In this document: piece by piece, positions 1 through 8,456 of the stretch
How positions within the stretch are numbered: the first letter of the stretch is position 1
Layout of the letters: each line of letters begins with the position of its first letter
Source of the DNA: an uncultured Acetobacteraceae bacterium
GTDB taxonomy: Bacteria; Pseudomonadota; Alphaproteobacteria; Acetobacterales; Acetobacteraceae
DNA: 37,957 nt
Direction of reading: 5' to 3'
Assembly: GCA_937902425.1 (NCBI GenBank)
Contig: CALFNB010000373.1
Location: 1 to 37,957, forward strand
The notes under the pieces: model-generated
What the model saw: the letters and a program-made list of their open reading frames with translations, nothing else
Database searches by the model: none
Told to the model about the DNA's origin: nothing
Position numbers and translations under genes: made by a program

Positions 1-1760
1 ACCTGCTCGGTCACCCTCGCCGCGATCGCCGGAGGCAGGTTATCCGCGTCGAGCGGCGCGGCGAGGCGGATGCGGGCGGCGGCTTTGACGTCGAGCGCGG
101 CGGCGACCAGCAGGGGGGTGCTCGCGAGTTTATCGGTGCGCGGCATCCGGCCACCGCCTCCACCGGAGAAACGAAACGACCCCGGCTCGCCGCGACGCTG
201 GCCGATGCGGTCCGGGAACGCGGCGGCGAGCAGGCGGCCCGCGTCGCCCTCGCCCGCGAGATCGGCCGGCAGACGGAGGCGCCGCCGATATTGACCCGCG
301 GTGCGACGGATGCGTGACAGCGCGCCACGATCGGCATCGGGATCACCGTGGCGGATCGCCAGCAGGCGTGTGCCGATGTCCGCCGGAGCTTCGGGGGATC
401 GCAGCGGATCGCGTTCCTCCAGCAACGCGGCGAGGTCGGCGGCGAGTGCCTGCTCGGAGATGGTTTCCGCCGCAAGCATCATCGCCGCCAGCCTTGGATG
501 CGACCCAAGCGAGGCCATGCGTTGGCCCGCCGGCGTGATCCGACCCTCCGCGAGCGCGCCAAGCTCCGTCAGCAGCGCGGCGGCGGCGGTCAGCGCGCCT
601 TGCGGTGGTTGGTCCTGGAACTTCAGGTCCGCCGGCGCGGTGCCCCACGCGGCGCAGTCGAGGACCAGTGACGAAAGCTCCGCCTCCAGGATTTCCGGCC
701 GATCGAACGGCGCGAGGCCGCGGTGTTGCGCCAGCGTCCACAACCGGATGGCGACGCCCGGGCCCTCGCGTCCGGCGCGTCCGGCCCGTTGATCGGCGGC
801 GGCACGCGATACGCGCACTGTCGCCAGCCGGGTCAGGCCGGTCGAGGGATCCAGCCGCGGCACCCGCCGCCAGCCGCCATCAACCACGATCCGCACGCCC
901 GGCACGGTCAGCGAGGTCTCCGCGATCGAGGTCGCCAGCACCACTCGCCTTGCGTCAGACTGGCGTAGTGCACGATCCTGGTCGGCGGGCGGCAGGTCGC
1001 CGTGCAGCGGCAAAACCTCCGCGCCGCAGCGATCGAGCGCGGTCTGCGTGCGGCGGATTTCCGCCATGCCGGGGAGGAAAGCGAGAATGTCGCCCTGATG
1101 CTCGGCCAGCGCGGCGCGGATGGCGCGCGCCATGGCGTCGGGCAGTTCACGTGGAATCGCGATGTCGGTTTTGGCGTGCTGGATGGCGACCGGGAACATT
1201 CGGCCGAGGCTCTCGACGACGGCTGCTCCCCCTGGCGCCTCCATCAGTCCGGCGAGGCGGGCGCCATCGGCGGTGGCGGACATCGCCAGCAGCCGCAACT
1301 CGGGCCGCAGCATCTGTCGCAGGTCCAGACACAGCGCGAGGGCCAGATCGGACTCCAGCGAGCGTTCGTGGATTTCGTCCAGGATCACCGCCGCCACGCC
1401 ATCCAGGCCGGGATCGGATTGCAGCCGGCGGACCAACAAGCCTTCGGTGATCACCTCGATCCGTGTCGCCGGGGAGGTGGCCCCGTCGATGCGTGTGCGG
1501 AAGCCGACGGTGTGGCCGACCGGTTCATTCAGCAGAGACGCCATGCGGGTCGCCGCCGCGCGAGTGGCCAGCCGGCGTGGTTCCAGCATCAGGATTTCGC
1601 CGTCGCCTCGCCAGGGCGCCGACAGCAGTTCAAGCGGGACCAGCGTCGTCTTCCCCGCGCCGGGCGGAGCGACCAGGACCGCGGCCTGGTTCGCGTCGAG
1701 CGCGGCCCGCAGCGCGGGCAAGGCTTCGGTGACCGGAAGCGTCGGGAGTTCACACGTCAT
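1..1760 (-). CDS. hrpB: ATP-dependent helicase HrpB, C-terminus beyond window
   Basis: This is a DEAH-family superfamily 2 helicase of the HrpB type, an RNA-helicase-like protein whose cellular role is poorly defined. Reading from the ATG at 1760, about 586 residues lie in the window with no stop, so the last ~230 residues of a usual ~820-residue HrpB are cut off. Visible motifs are Walker A GAGKTT (residues 34-39), the DEIH box (128-131), SAT (161-163), the motif V-like stretch around LATSIAETSLTVPG (275-288) and motif VI QRAGRAGR (324-331). The start is the first Met (MTCELPTLPV), about 20 residues ahead of the helicase core, as in the family. It has no partner gene: a 490-bp gap separates it from the next gene, which runs the other way. 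Family assignment is firm; the missing C-terminal HrpB domain cannot be checked here. Confidence 0.93.
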   Translation of the reverse strand, partial: MTCELPTLPVTEALPALRAALDANQAAVLVAPPGAGKTTLVPLELLSAPWRGDGEILMLEPRRLATRAAATRMASLLNEPVGHTVGFRTRIDGATSPATRIEVITEGLLVRRLQSDPGLDGVAAVILDEIHERSLESDLALALCLDLRQMLRPELRLLAMSATADGARLAGLMEAPGGAAVVESLGRMFPVAIQHAKTDIAIPRELPDAMARAIRAALAEHQGDILAFLPGMAEIRRTQTALDRCGAEVLPLHGDLPPADQDRALRQSDARRVVLATSIAETSLTVPGVRIVVDGGWRRVPRLDPSTGLTRLATVRVSRAAADQRAGRAGREGPGVAIRLWTLAQHRGLAPFDRPEILEAELSSLVLDCAAWGTAPADLKFQDQPPQGALTAAAALLTELGALAEGRITPAGQRMASLGSHPRLAAMMLAAETISEQALAADLAALLEERDPLRSPEAPADIGTRLLAIRHGDPDADRGALSRIRRTAGQYRRRLRLPADLAGEGDAGRLLAAAFPDRIGQRRGEPGSFRFSGGGGGRMPRTDKLASTPLLVAAALDVKAAARIRLAAPLDADNLPPAIAARVTEQ

Positions 1761-2250
1761 GGCGGCGCGACGGCAGCGCCGATTTCGAGTCCGCCGGATC
1801 TACTACGGGAGTTCGTCAATCTGCCTCACATGCACGTCTTCGCCAACGGGGTGTTGGTGTCACATCCTTGCGTCTGAAATCTTACGTTCACCATCCCGCT
1901 GCCGCCTGTCTCGACCGGGCCGGTCCCCTCTGCATGACTGTCGAGCCGGGCCTCAGAGTCCGTCGCTGGTTTGGTACAGCCGTCGCTTATTCGGCCGATT
2001 GATGCCGCGGTTTCCCGCATCCCGTGTCCGGCACGACGCCGAAACATATTCACATGACCAGCGCCGGACGATAAGCCGTCGCCTCGGCTGCCAGCGCCTC
2101 TATTAAAAGTCAGTTCGCATGAAACGACGCGTATCTCGATTGGTGCCGGTTCACCACCAAATTCTGGAATGAGTCGCCGGATCATCTTTTTATTGAAGCT
2201 GGTTGGCACGGATGATATCACAGTGGCTGTCCTTGGAGGAGCATGCGATC
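1761..2250. other. intergenic gap between divergent hrpB and orphan gene
   Basis: These 490 bp hold no gene I can support. Reading frames across it have composition unlike a protein and no ribosome binding site. The only signal is a possible promoter for the downstream gene: TTGAAG at 2193-2198 and TATCAC at 2216-2221, 17 bp apart, both 4/6 to the sigma-70 consensus. Confidence 0.5.
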
Positions 2251-2796
2251 ATGGGCGTTCGGATCAATGTCTGGTACCCGAAGGGCGAAAATGTTGGACA
2301 CGCGTCGACCGAGATCGATGGGACTTACATGTCCTGGTGGCCGGACGGTGGGGCCGGCAGCAGCAAGCTCAAGATGATGAAGCAGGTCTTCGCCGGCGGC
2401 CCAGGCATGGCGCCAACCTTCGCCGACGACAAACAAATGGAGGGCGGCGAGCCGAGTTGGACCGGTGACTACTTCGGGTGGGACAACGACAACGACGCCA
2501 TCGAGTTCTGGAAAAAGATCTATTTCACCGATCTGCAGAAGGGCATCTCGGCGATGCGCTCCGGCAACACGAACGCGACCTACAGTTTCGTGACGAACAA
2601 TTGCTGCGACGTCGTCGACAAGCTGCTCGAGAAATCCGGCGCGTATGAATGGCAGATCAAGCTCAATCTTTGGCGTGGCATGAAGGCGAAGCTGGCACCC
2701 AAGGACATCGCGACGATTGGATCCTATCTGGGCGGGCAAAAGGACATCATTGACAGTCCAAAAATGTGGAGTCCGGTGCCCGAACTCTGGTCGTGA
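2251..2796 (+). CDS. orphan protein with permuted papain/NlpC-like features
   Basis: A 181-residue protein I cannot assign to a named family. The start at 2251 is chosen because GGAGGA at 2235-2240 sits 10 bp upstream; an upstream in-frame Met lacks such a site. A GHAS motif (His17) lies near the N-terminus and an NNCCDVV motif (Cys118/Cys119) near residue 118. His-before-Cys order with an aromatic segment between (MSWWPDG, 27-33) resembles permuted papain-fold (LRAT/NlpC-P60-related) cysteine hydrolases, in which the His strand precedes the catalytic Cys helix. No signal peptide or membrane segment is visible and Trp content is high. No immunity-like, secretion or peptidoglycan gene is adjacent, so an effector or hydrolase role is only inference. 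It could also be a non-catalytic relative of that fold. Confidence 0.75.
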   Translation: MGVRINVWYPKGENVGHASTEIDGTYMSWWPDGGAGSSKLKMMKQVFAGGPGMAPTFADDKQMEGGEPSWTGDYFGWDNDNDAIEFWKKIYFTDLQKGISAMRSGNTNATYSFVTNNCCDVVDKLLEKSGAYEWQIKLNLWRGMKAKLAPKDIATIGSYLGGQKDIIDSPKMWSPVPELWS

Positions 2797-2852
2797 CCGA
2801 GGGTCGCTGATCGATCGGCGGGACGCACGAGAATCCTATCAACCGGATCGAC

Positions 2853-3842
2853 CTATAGTGTCGAGACGATCTTTCCGACGCGCCTGATGCTGGCCAGCAC
2901 TTCATCCCGCGGCAGACCAGGCCAACCCATGCGGAAACGGAACTCGGTGGCCCCGAGTTCATCCCGATACCGTTGCAACTCATCCCGCACATGCGCCTCG
3001 TCACCGACCACGAACCGATCCTGGGCGAACTGGCGAAACGCCGCGTCGCCGCCTTCGAAGCCGCCGAAACCATGGCTTGCGTAACGCGTGTATTTCGCGG
3101 AGATCGGACCGCGGGCGAGGTCAATCGCCGCGTTCATGGTCGGACCACAGAAACACTCGCGAGACACCTGGCGCGGATAATCCGTCGGCTTGCCGAGCTC
3201 GACCCGCGTCTCGTGAAACAAATTCCACCAGCGTTTCATTTCGTCCATGGTCATCGCGCCGGCGCCCTGCCAGGAATCACCCAGTTCGGCGGCGCGTTTG
3301 ACGGCGTCGGGGACAGTGCCGCCAATCCAGATCGGCACGCCGGCCGGATTGCGCGGACGCATGCTGAGGCTGGCATCGTCGAGTTTGATGTATTTGCCGT
3401 GGAACGTGACATGATCGCCGTTCAGCAACAGTCGCATCGCCTGAACATATTCTCGGAAGCGCGGCACGCGGGACTTGCGCTCGATGCCCATCGCGGCGAA
3501 CTCGCCATCGCGGTAGCCGAGGCCCACACCGAGCACGAATTTCCCGTCGGTCAGGTGGTCGAGTGTGGCGGCTTCCTCCGCCAGCAGAACGGGGTTGAGC
3601 ATCGGCAGCAGCAACACGGCGGTACCCATGCGCATGCCGCCGGACAGGTTCGCGAGGTAACCCATGATCGGTGACGCGGCGAACTGGCGCATACTCGGTC
3701 CGGTCACGAAATGTTGTGGGAACCAGAGCGAGTCGAAGCCGGCGTCACGGGCGGTGCGAACCTGCGCGGAGAGGTCGTCGAGATGCGCGGTAACATCAAA
3801 GCGGGATTCGGTTTCCAGAGTGACGAACAGGCCGGCTTGCAT
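2853..3842 (-). CDS. LLM-class flavin-dependent oxidoreductase
   Basis: A 329-residue bacterial-luciferase-like monooxygenase fold (TIM barrel using FMN or F420). Family features visible are the N-terminal strand and helix AGFDSLWFPQHF (34-45), LLLPMLNPVLLAEEAATLDHLTDGKFVLGVGLGY (77-110 region, where the ATLD...G.G cofactor-site pattern is typical), and a C-terminal TIGR-type F420-dependent-like ending. The start follows an AAGGA ribosome binding site about 10 bp upstream. It is probably monocistronic: the Nudix gene upstream on the same strand is 230 bp away across a long inverted repeat. Substrate cannot be told. It is not closely similar to the second LLM protein at 5008, which is of the RutA/alkanesulfonate-monooxygenase style. 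Confidence 0.88.
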   Translation of the reverse strand: MQAGLFVTLETESRFDVTAHLDDLSAQVRTARDAGFDSLWFPQHFVTGPSMRQFAASPIMGYLANLSGGMRMGTAVLLLPMLNPVLLAEEAATLDHLTDGKFVLGVGLGYRDGEFAAMGIERKSRVPRFREYVQAMRLLLNGDHVTFHGKYIKLDDASLSMRPRNPAGVPIWIGGTVPDAVKRAAELGDSWQGAGAMTMDEMKRWWNLFHETRVELGKPTDYPRQVSRECFCGPTMNAAIDLARGPISAKYTRYASHGFGGFEGGDAAFRQFAQDRFVVGDEAHVRDELQRYRDELGATEFRFRMGWPGLPRDEVLASIRRVGKIVSTL

Positions 3843-3911
3843 GGCGAAGTCCTTTTTGGTGCGGCACTGGTGGGATAACAGGATGGGTTTGGGCTCGTTT
3901 TGTGGTCACAT

Positions 3912-4026
3912 ACATCACGAAGGTCACGAAGCGCGCAAAGCTCACGAAGGGGCAAGTGACTCAGGCCTCGCACCGGGCGTAAAAAAAGCTTCGTGAGCTT
4001 TGCGCGCTTCGTGGCCTTCGAGATGT
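3912..4026. repeat. 38-bp near-perfect inverted repeat with CACGAAG phrases
   Basis: Left arm 3912-3949 and right arm 3989-4026 are reverse complements at 36 of 38 positions, around a 39-nt loop. Each arm is built from repeated CACGAAG units (three per arm, one degenerate in the right arm). The loop contains a run of seven A (3981-3987), which reads as T7 on the minus strand, the direction of both neighbouring genes. It lies between the Nudix gene 3' end and the LLM gene, so it could act as a terminator or be a dispersed intergenic repeat. Confidence 0.85.
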
Positions 4027-4075
4027 AGCGGTACCAAACCCAAAGTTCCATGGCACCGGGAGGTACGGCGGGTGT

Positions 4076-4879
4076 TCAGGACGCGGGCGGATTGTCCACC
4101 ATGAACTCCGCGGCGCCGTAACCGGCCTCGATCGGAATCCGCAACACCCGGCGCGTGCCGTCGATCTTGCTGACCTCCGGCAACACGGTCACGACGGTTG
4201 CCTCGCGCGCGGCCGCGATCGCTTCGGCGGCGGTGGCGTAATGCGCCAGCTTCATCAGGTTCATTTGCGTGGCGAACACCAGTTTGAACCGCCCAGAGGC
4301 GGTATCGGTCAGCACCTGACGCGGCGTGATCCACACTGAATCAACCGATTCCGTGCCATCATGCACGGCGAGATGCTCAGCCGGCGCGTCGGCCAGAAAG
4401 AAGTGCGTATCGTAACGTTTCGGCTGGTTCCGCGGCGTGATCCAGTGCGCGAAATACGTCAGCAGATCGGTGGCGGGCAGCAGACCGAACGCGGTCAGCA
4501 CGGAGTCGAAACTGATCCGCCCCTCCGCCAGAGGTGCCCGGTGCGTGCGTTCCACCGCGCGCAAGGTCGCCCCGTCGATCAGCGCGACGGTATGGCTCGG
4601 ACGGGCGAACAGCACACCGCATTCCTCAAACGTTTCGCGGATCGCGGCGAGCCGGAACGCCATCGCCTCGGTGTCCAGGCCATCCGGGTTCGGGCACAAC
4701 GCCGCGTTCCCCGCCAGCGCGAAATCGTTCTCGTCGACACGTCCACCGGGAAACACCAGCGCGCCCGAGGCGAAGTCGATGGCATGATGGCGCACCACCA
4801 TGAACACCTCCAACCCGTCCCGGCCGTCGCGCAGCAACACGATCGTCGCCGCCGGTCGGGCCACCGCTTCCTTCGCCAT
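4076..4879 (-). CDS. Nudix hydrolase, NUDT19-like
   Basis: A 267-residue Nudix protein that should hydrolyse a nucleoside-diphosphate-linked substrate; NUDT19-type members act on CoA esters, but substrate is not shown here. FPGGRVDEND (43-52) and RETFEECGVLF (81-91) form the Nudix box, split by an insertion of about 25 residues, which is the hallmark of the NUDT19-like subfamily. The start at 4879 (MAKEAV) is preferred over an ATG nine bases earlier because GAGGGA then lies 9 nt upstream, whereas it abuts the earlier ATG. It is divergent from the LLM gene at 5008. In many alphaproteobacteria a Nudix gene of this kind lies near topA/rnr/rpmG, so it may be part of the same ancestral neighbourhood as plsY-dprA-topA; this is inference. 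Confidence 0.9.
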   Translation of the reverse strand: MAKEAVARPAATIVLLRDGRDGLEVFMVVRHHAIDFASGALVFPGGRVDENDFALAGNAALCPNPDGLDTEAMAFRLAAIRETFEECGVLFARPSHTVALIDGATLRAVERTHRAPLAEGRISFDSVLTAFGLLPATDLLTYFAHWITPRNQPKRYDTHFFLADAPAEHLAVHDGTESVDSVWITPRQVLTDTASGRFKLVFATQMNLMKLAHYATAAEAIAAAREATVVTVLPEVSKIDGTRRVLRIPIEAGYGAAEFMVDNPPAS

Positions 4880-5007
4880 CAATCGCATTCCCTCTGTTCG
4901 CTTGCCCTCTTAACCGGGCAGGCCCCGCGCGGCCAGCGCCGCCTCGCCGTGCCGATGTCGAGAGGTGTAAGATGGCGCGAGTTCGTCGTGGTTGGAGCCG
5001 ATTGGAA

Positions 5008-6147
5008 ATGGATGCCTCGCGTGCCAGTAACCCGCTGTTCGGTCCGAACCGGTTCAAGCTCGGGGTGTTCAGCGCCAACTGCGACGGCGGCCTGACCATG
5101 AGCCTCGCGCCGGAGCGGTGGCCCTGTAACTGGGACGACATCGCCGCCATGAGCGTGCTGGCCGACGAGGCGGGCCTGGAGTTCATCCTGCCCGTCGCCA
5201 AGTGGCGCGGCTATCAGGGCCGCGCCAACGTGTACGGCAAGTCATTCGAGACCTTGACCCATGGCGCCGCATTGGGCGCGCTGACCAAACGCATCGCGAT
5301 CTTTTCCACCGTGCATGTCCCGCTGGTGACGCCGGCTTTCGCCGCCAAGGCGATCGCAACCATCGACCATGTGTCGCACGGCCGCGCCGGCCTCAACATC
5401 GTGTGCGGCTGGAATCAGAACGAGTTCGATTTGCACGGCGTCAAGATCGACCCGGAGACCCGTTACGATCATGGGCTGGAATGGTTCGAGATCTGGTCCC
5501 GCCTGTTGCGCGGTGGACCCGAGTTCGACTGGGACGGACGGTTCTTTCATTTGAAAAAACTGCACACCAACCCGGTGTCGATCCAGCGGCCATGGCCGGC
5601 GGTGATGTCGGCCGGATTTTCACCCAAAGGCCGGGACTTCGCGGCTCGGGCGGCGGATGTGCTGTTCCTGAACGTGACGGAGTTGGACCAGGTGCCGGCG
5701 ATCCTCGCGGATGTGGAGACGCAAATGGCGCGCTACGACCGTTCGATCTCGGTGTTCACGATGGGCCACGTGGTGTGCCGCCCCACCCGGAAAGAAGCGG
5801 AGGATTACTTCCATTATTTCGCTGAGGAAATGGAGGATCCGGAGGGTCAGGCGTATTACATCAAGAACCGCGGCGCGACCGTGTCCGATGGCTCGCGCCA
5901 GATCGCTCGCCCGCTGCTGAACCGCTTTCATCGCGCCACCGGCTTGCACTACGCGGGCGCGTATCCCGGCGTCTACCCGTTCGTCGGCACGCCGGACGAC
6001 ATCGCTGACGAGATGGCGCGTATGAGTGCCTCGGGCCTCGCCGGCTGCACCGTCGCGTTCGTCGATTACCTGAAGGAAATCCCGTACTTCCTCGCCGAGG
6101 TGCTGCCAAGACTGGAGCGTCTCGGGTTACGGGCACCCGATGCTTAG
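5008..6147 (+). CDS. LLM flavin monooxygenase, RutA/SsuD-like
   Basis: A 379-residue flavin-dependent monooxygenase of the luciferase-like family, in the branch holding pyrimidine monooxygenase RutA and alkanesulfonate/dimethylsulfone monooxygenases. Diagnostic stretches are NPLFGPNRFKLGVFSANCDGG-type N-terminus (8-28), LPVAKWRGYQG (61-71), the flavin-site segment STVHVPLVTPAFAAKAIATIDHVSHGRAGLNIVCGW (100-135) and AGFSPKGRDFAARAADV (around 198-214). The start at 5008 has GGAG 10-11 nt upstream; an in-frame ATG at 4972 is less likely. No rut, ssu or sfn partner genes are nearby, so the substrate is unknown. plsY starts only 6 bp after its stop codon, so the two probably share a transcript although their roles are unrelated. 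Confidence 0.88.
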   Translation: MDASRASNPLFGPNRFKLGVFSANCDGGLTMSLAPERWPCNWDDIAAMSVLADEAGLEFILPVAKWRGYQGRANVYGKSFETLTHGAALGALTKRIAIFSTVHVPLVTPAFAAKAIATIDHVSHGRAGLNIVCGWNQNEFDLHGVKIDPETRYDHGLEWFEIWSRLLRGGPEFDWDGRFFHLKKLHTNPVSIQRPWPAVMSAGFSPKGRDFAARAADVLFLNVTELDQVPAILADVETQMARYDRSISVFTMGHVVCRPTRKEAEDYFHYFAEEMEDPEGQAYYIKNRGATVSDGSRQIARPLLNRFHRATGLHYAGAYPGVYPFVGTPDDIADEMARMSASGLAGCTVAFVDYLKEIPYFLAEVLPRLERLGLRAPDA

Positions 6148-6153
6148 GACCAT

Positions 6154-6756
6154 ATGATGTTGATGCTGCCGTTCATCTTCCCGGGGTATTTGTTCGGCTC
6201 GGTGCCGTTCGGTCTGCTGCTGACACGGATGGCTGGTCTGGGTGATATCAGATCGATCGGCTCCCGCAGCATTGGTGCCACCAACGTGTTGCGGACCGGC
6301 AACAAATGGCTGGCCGCGGCGACCTTGCTGCTGGATGCCGGCAAAGGTGCCGTCGCCGTGGGCGTGTTCCTCATTCTCGGCCCGCCCGACGCGGCCTTAT
6401 GGTCCGGCCTGGGAGCGGTCATCGGTCATCTGTTCCCGGTCTGGCTGGGCTTTAAGGGCGGCAAGGGAGTCGCGACCGGTCTGGGCGTGATGCTAACGTT
6501 GGCGTGGCCGGTCGCCGTGACGGGTTGCGTGGTGTGGTTGCTCGTGGCCGTGATAACCCGGATGTCGTCGCTGGCCTCGTTGGTGGCAGTCGCGGTCACG
6601 CCGGTCGCCGCGTTGTATTTGGCGAACGGCAAAATCGCGTGGCTCGCTCTGGGTATCGCGGCGATGTTGATCGCGCGGCATCATGAGAATATCCGCCGGC
6701 TGCTGGCCGGGACCGAGCCCAGGATTGGGCAGCGCGGGAAGGAAACGGGTGTTTGA
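6154..6756 (+). CDS. plsY: acyl phosphate:glycerol-3-phosphate acyltransferase PlsY
   Basis: PlsY transfers an acyl group from acyl phosphate to the sn-1 position of glycerol-3-phosphate in the inner membrane, the first acylation of phospholipid synthesis. The 200-residue length is normal. The three conserved cytoplasmic motifs are present: GSRSIGATNVLR (36-47), DAGKGA (61-66) and FKGGKGVATGLG (100-111). Hydrophobic segments fill the rest (about 4-22, 53-76, 83-99, 112-135, 140-158). In many alphaproteobacteria plsY lies directly before dprA and topA; here dprA begins 6.2 kb downstream, after an accessory block. Its stop is 4 bp from the 3' end of the convergent membrane-protein pseudogene. 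Confidence 0.96.
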   Translation: MMLMLPFIFPGYLFGSVPFGLLLTRMAGLGDIRSIGSRSIGATNVLRTGNKWLAAATLLLDAGKGAVAVGVFLILGPPDAALWSGLGAVIGHLFPVWLGFKGGKGVATGLGVMLTLAWPVAVTGCVVWLLVAVITRMSSLASLVAVAVTPVAALYLANGKIAWLALGIAAMLIARHHENIRRLLAGTEPRIGQRGKETGV

Positions 6757-6760
6757 CGGA

Positions 6761-8017
6761 TCAGGGAACCAGTGCGACGCGAACTTCGCGAAGCCGCGCG
6801 AACGACGGGTCCTCATCGAGCTGCCGCACCAGTGCGGCCGCTTCCGCGTCGCTGATCCCCAGAGCGGTGCAGATCGCCGGACGAGCGTGGTCGCATTGCA
6901 ACCGCACATGCAGGTCAAACACATCGCGGATGAATATCTCGCGCAACGCCGCGAGCTTCTCGTCTTTCACCAAAACATAAAGCTGTGCCTGACCGATCCA
7001 GTCGACGATCAACCCAAGGTCGTACGGCAACCTGGGCAGCAGCAGGAACGGGTTCTGCCGCGCGAGGATTTGCGCGTTGTCGATGCCAGGCTCACTGAGC
7101 CGATCAATTTTGTCGCGCGACAGGTCATCGATCATAAGCAACGTCAGAGACCTCGGGCGCGTGGTGGGCGCCGGATCGTCGCGGCTGCCCCAGATCTTCA
7201 AAGCCTGAAACCCACGCCTGGTCATCGCGACGATGAACAGGTCAGGTGCGAATCCGATACCAAATGCGACGAGCAACAAAACCGGATTACCGTCCAGGCC
7301 GCCATACACGTCGGCCGTGTGACGCACGACCGCCGCGGCGGTGCAGGCCACGACGACGCGAACCGCGTAGTAATAGAGCGATATCGGATAGAGGTCATTG
7401 TTGTTCACGCGATCCAGCAAGCGTCCCAGTGAGTAGACGTAAGCGGCGATGAACGCCATCGCCATGACACAAAACGTCCCGATCTGGTAGTTTTGAAAGT
7501 CTGTGTCGGTCGACCTGTGAAAGCCGCCAAGAATCACGCTCTGGATGCCGAACAGTTCCTGGAAACCATAGCCGATGAGGAAAGCGAGGAAGCCCATGAA
7601 CACGACGAAAAACCAGACAAACAAGGGCGCGTCGAAGTCCGCGTCGACCTAGCCGGTTCGCATCATGTCGACCGAGGTCAATGCGGTCCTGAAGTAGGTG
7701 CTCCCGCTGACGGGAAATTGCTTCAGCGCGATAAGTCGGTTCAATTGCCGCCGGCGGGTGGTGTTTTGCACCACACAGATCATCGCTGGCAGCAACGACA
7801 AGAATACCGACAGCACGACGCCGAACACAATGGCGATGTACCGATTCTCGGCGAATATCACCGCCCGGTAGTTTGTCGCCAGTCCGACCACCACGATCAC
7901 GAACAGGATCAGCGGCAGTATCCGAGAAATCCACCGCGATCGTGTTGACGAGTCAGGCGTGGCCGGCTGGTCGACGGCCGATGTCTCCTCGTCGCCCGAG
8001 AGTGCGTGACCCGACAT
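6761..8017 (-). pseudogene. polytopic membrane protein split by one in-frame TAG
   Basis: A single 419-codon frame runs from ATG 8017 to a stop at 6761, interrupted once by TAG at 7649-7651 (codon 123). Both sides look intact. The N-terminal 122 residues have a soluble acidic start and two membrane segments (about 33-48 and 61-82). The C-terminal part has about four more (beginning FVWFFVVFMGFLAFLIGYG right after the stop) and a soluble tail of about 120 residues. The start has AGGGGGAGA just upstream. No ribosome binding site precedes the TTG at 7624 that could restart translation, so the two halves are best read as one gene broken by a point change (CAG or TGG to TAG). I do not recognise the family. 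It is convergent with plsY. Recent inactivation is the simplest reading; suppression is possible but unsupported. Confidence 0.8.
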
Positions 8018-8456
8018 GATGATCTCCCCCTGAGGAAGACAGCTCGTTGTTTTGCCGGTCGACCCAGATGTGCGGTTCGCGAGGCCACCCCATGACCCCG
8101 TGCCGCTCATTACGTTGCACCGATATTCGGCGGTTGCAACGGGAAAATGCCGGACTTTCGTGCTGCTTCAGGCTGGCCCCCGGGCGGCCCAATGCGGCAA
8201 TTCAGGATTGTTGCTTATCTCGACTGCCAGGTCGCAAGCCCGCGTCACACAACACCCGGATGCGCGGCGCCGCCATTTGTTGCCTGGTCATGAGGTCACG
8301 TTATCAGCGACCCGCGTCCCGGGTTGGCCACTCTGGCTTGCTGGCTCGACGGGGATTTGCCCGGCACCCGCATTCCCTCAGAAAAAAACGCTTGACCGGA
8401 GGGGAGTCTGGGGATATTTAACTCATTAGTTATATAACCTATCGGTTAAACACAGG
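8018..8456. other. intergenic gap between membrane pseudogene and arsR
   Basis: These 439 bp separate two divergent transcription units and hold no convincing gene. Two elements stand out: a dyad CGTTGCA (8113-8119) with TGCAACG (8135-8141) around 15 nt, and the AT-rich double operator at 8419-8448 just before arsR. The rest is unremarkable GC-rich sequence with a short A6 run near 8380. Confidence 0.5.
8419..8448 (+). promoter_or_regulatory. tandem double operator for the ArsR-family regulator
   Basis: Two 14-bp inverted repeats lie side by side: TAACTCATTAGTTA (8419-8432) and TAACCTATCGGTTA (8435-8448), each TAACY-N4-RGTTA, 2 bp apart. The junction forms a perfect 10-bp palindrome GTTATATAAC (8429-8438), and outer TTTAAC/GTTAAA extend the symmetry to 8417-8450 about one centre (8433.5). 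It ends 8 bp before the arsR start, where binding would block transcription. ArsR repressors of ArsR-SRPBCC operons typically bind such sites next to their own start; autorepression here is inferred. Confidence 0.75.

Noticed and set aside
605-1877. Long plus-strand frames opposite hrpB
   Set aside because: They mirror the hrpB coding frame, are Arg/Pro-rich and have no ribosome binding site.
1826-2221. 131-codon minus-strand frame in the hrpB-side gap
   Set aside because: No ribosome binding site, no recognisable domain, and composition not like neighbouring genes.
2193-2221. Sigma-54 promoter at TGGCACG near 2203
   Set aside because: TGGCACG is present, but no GC/TTGC follows at the required -12 spacing.
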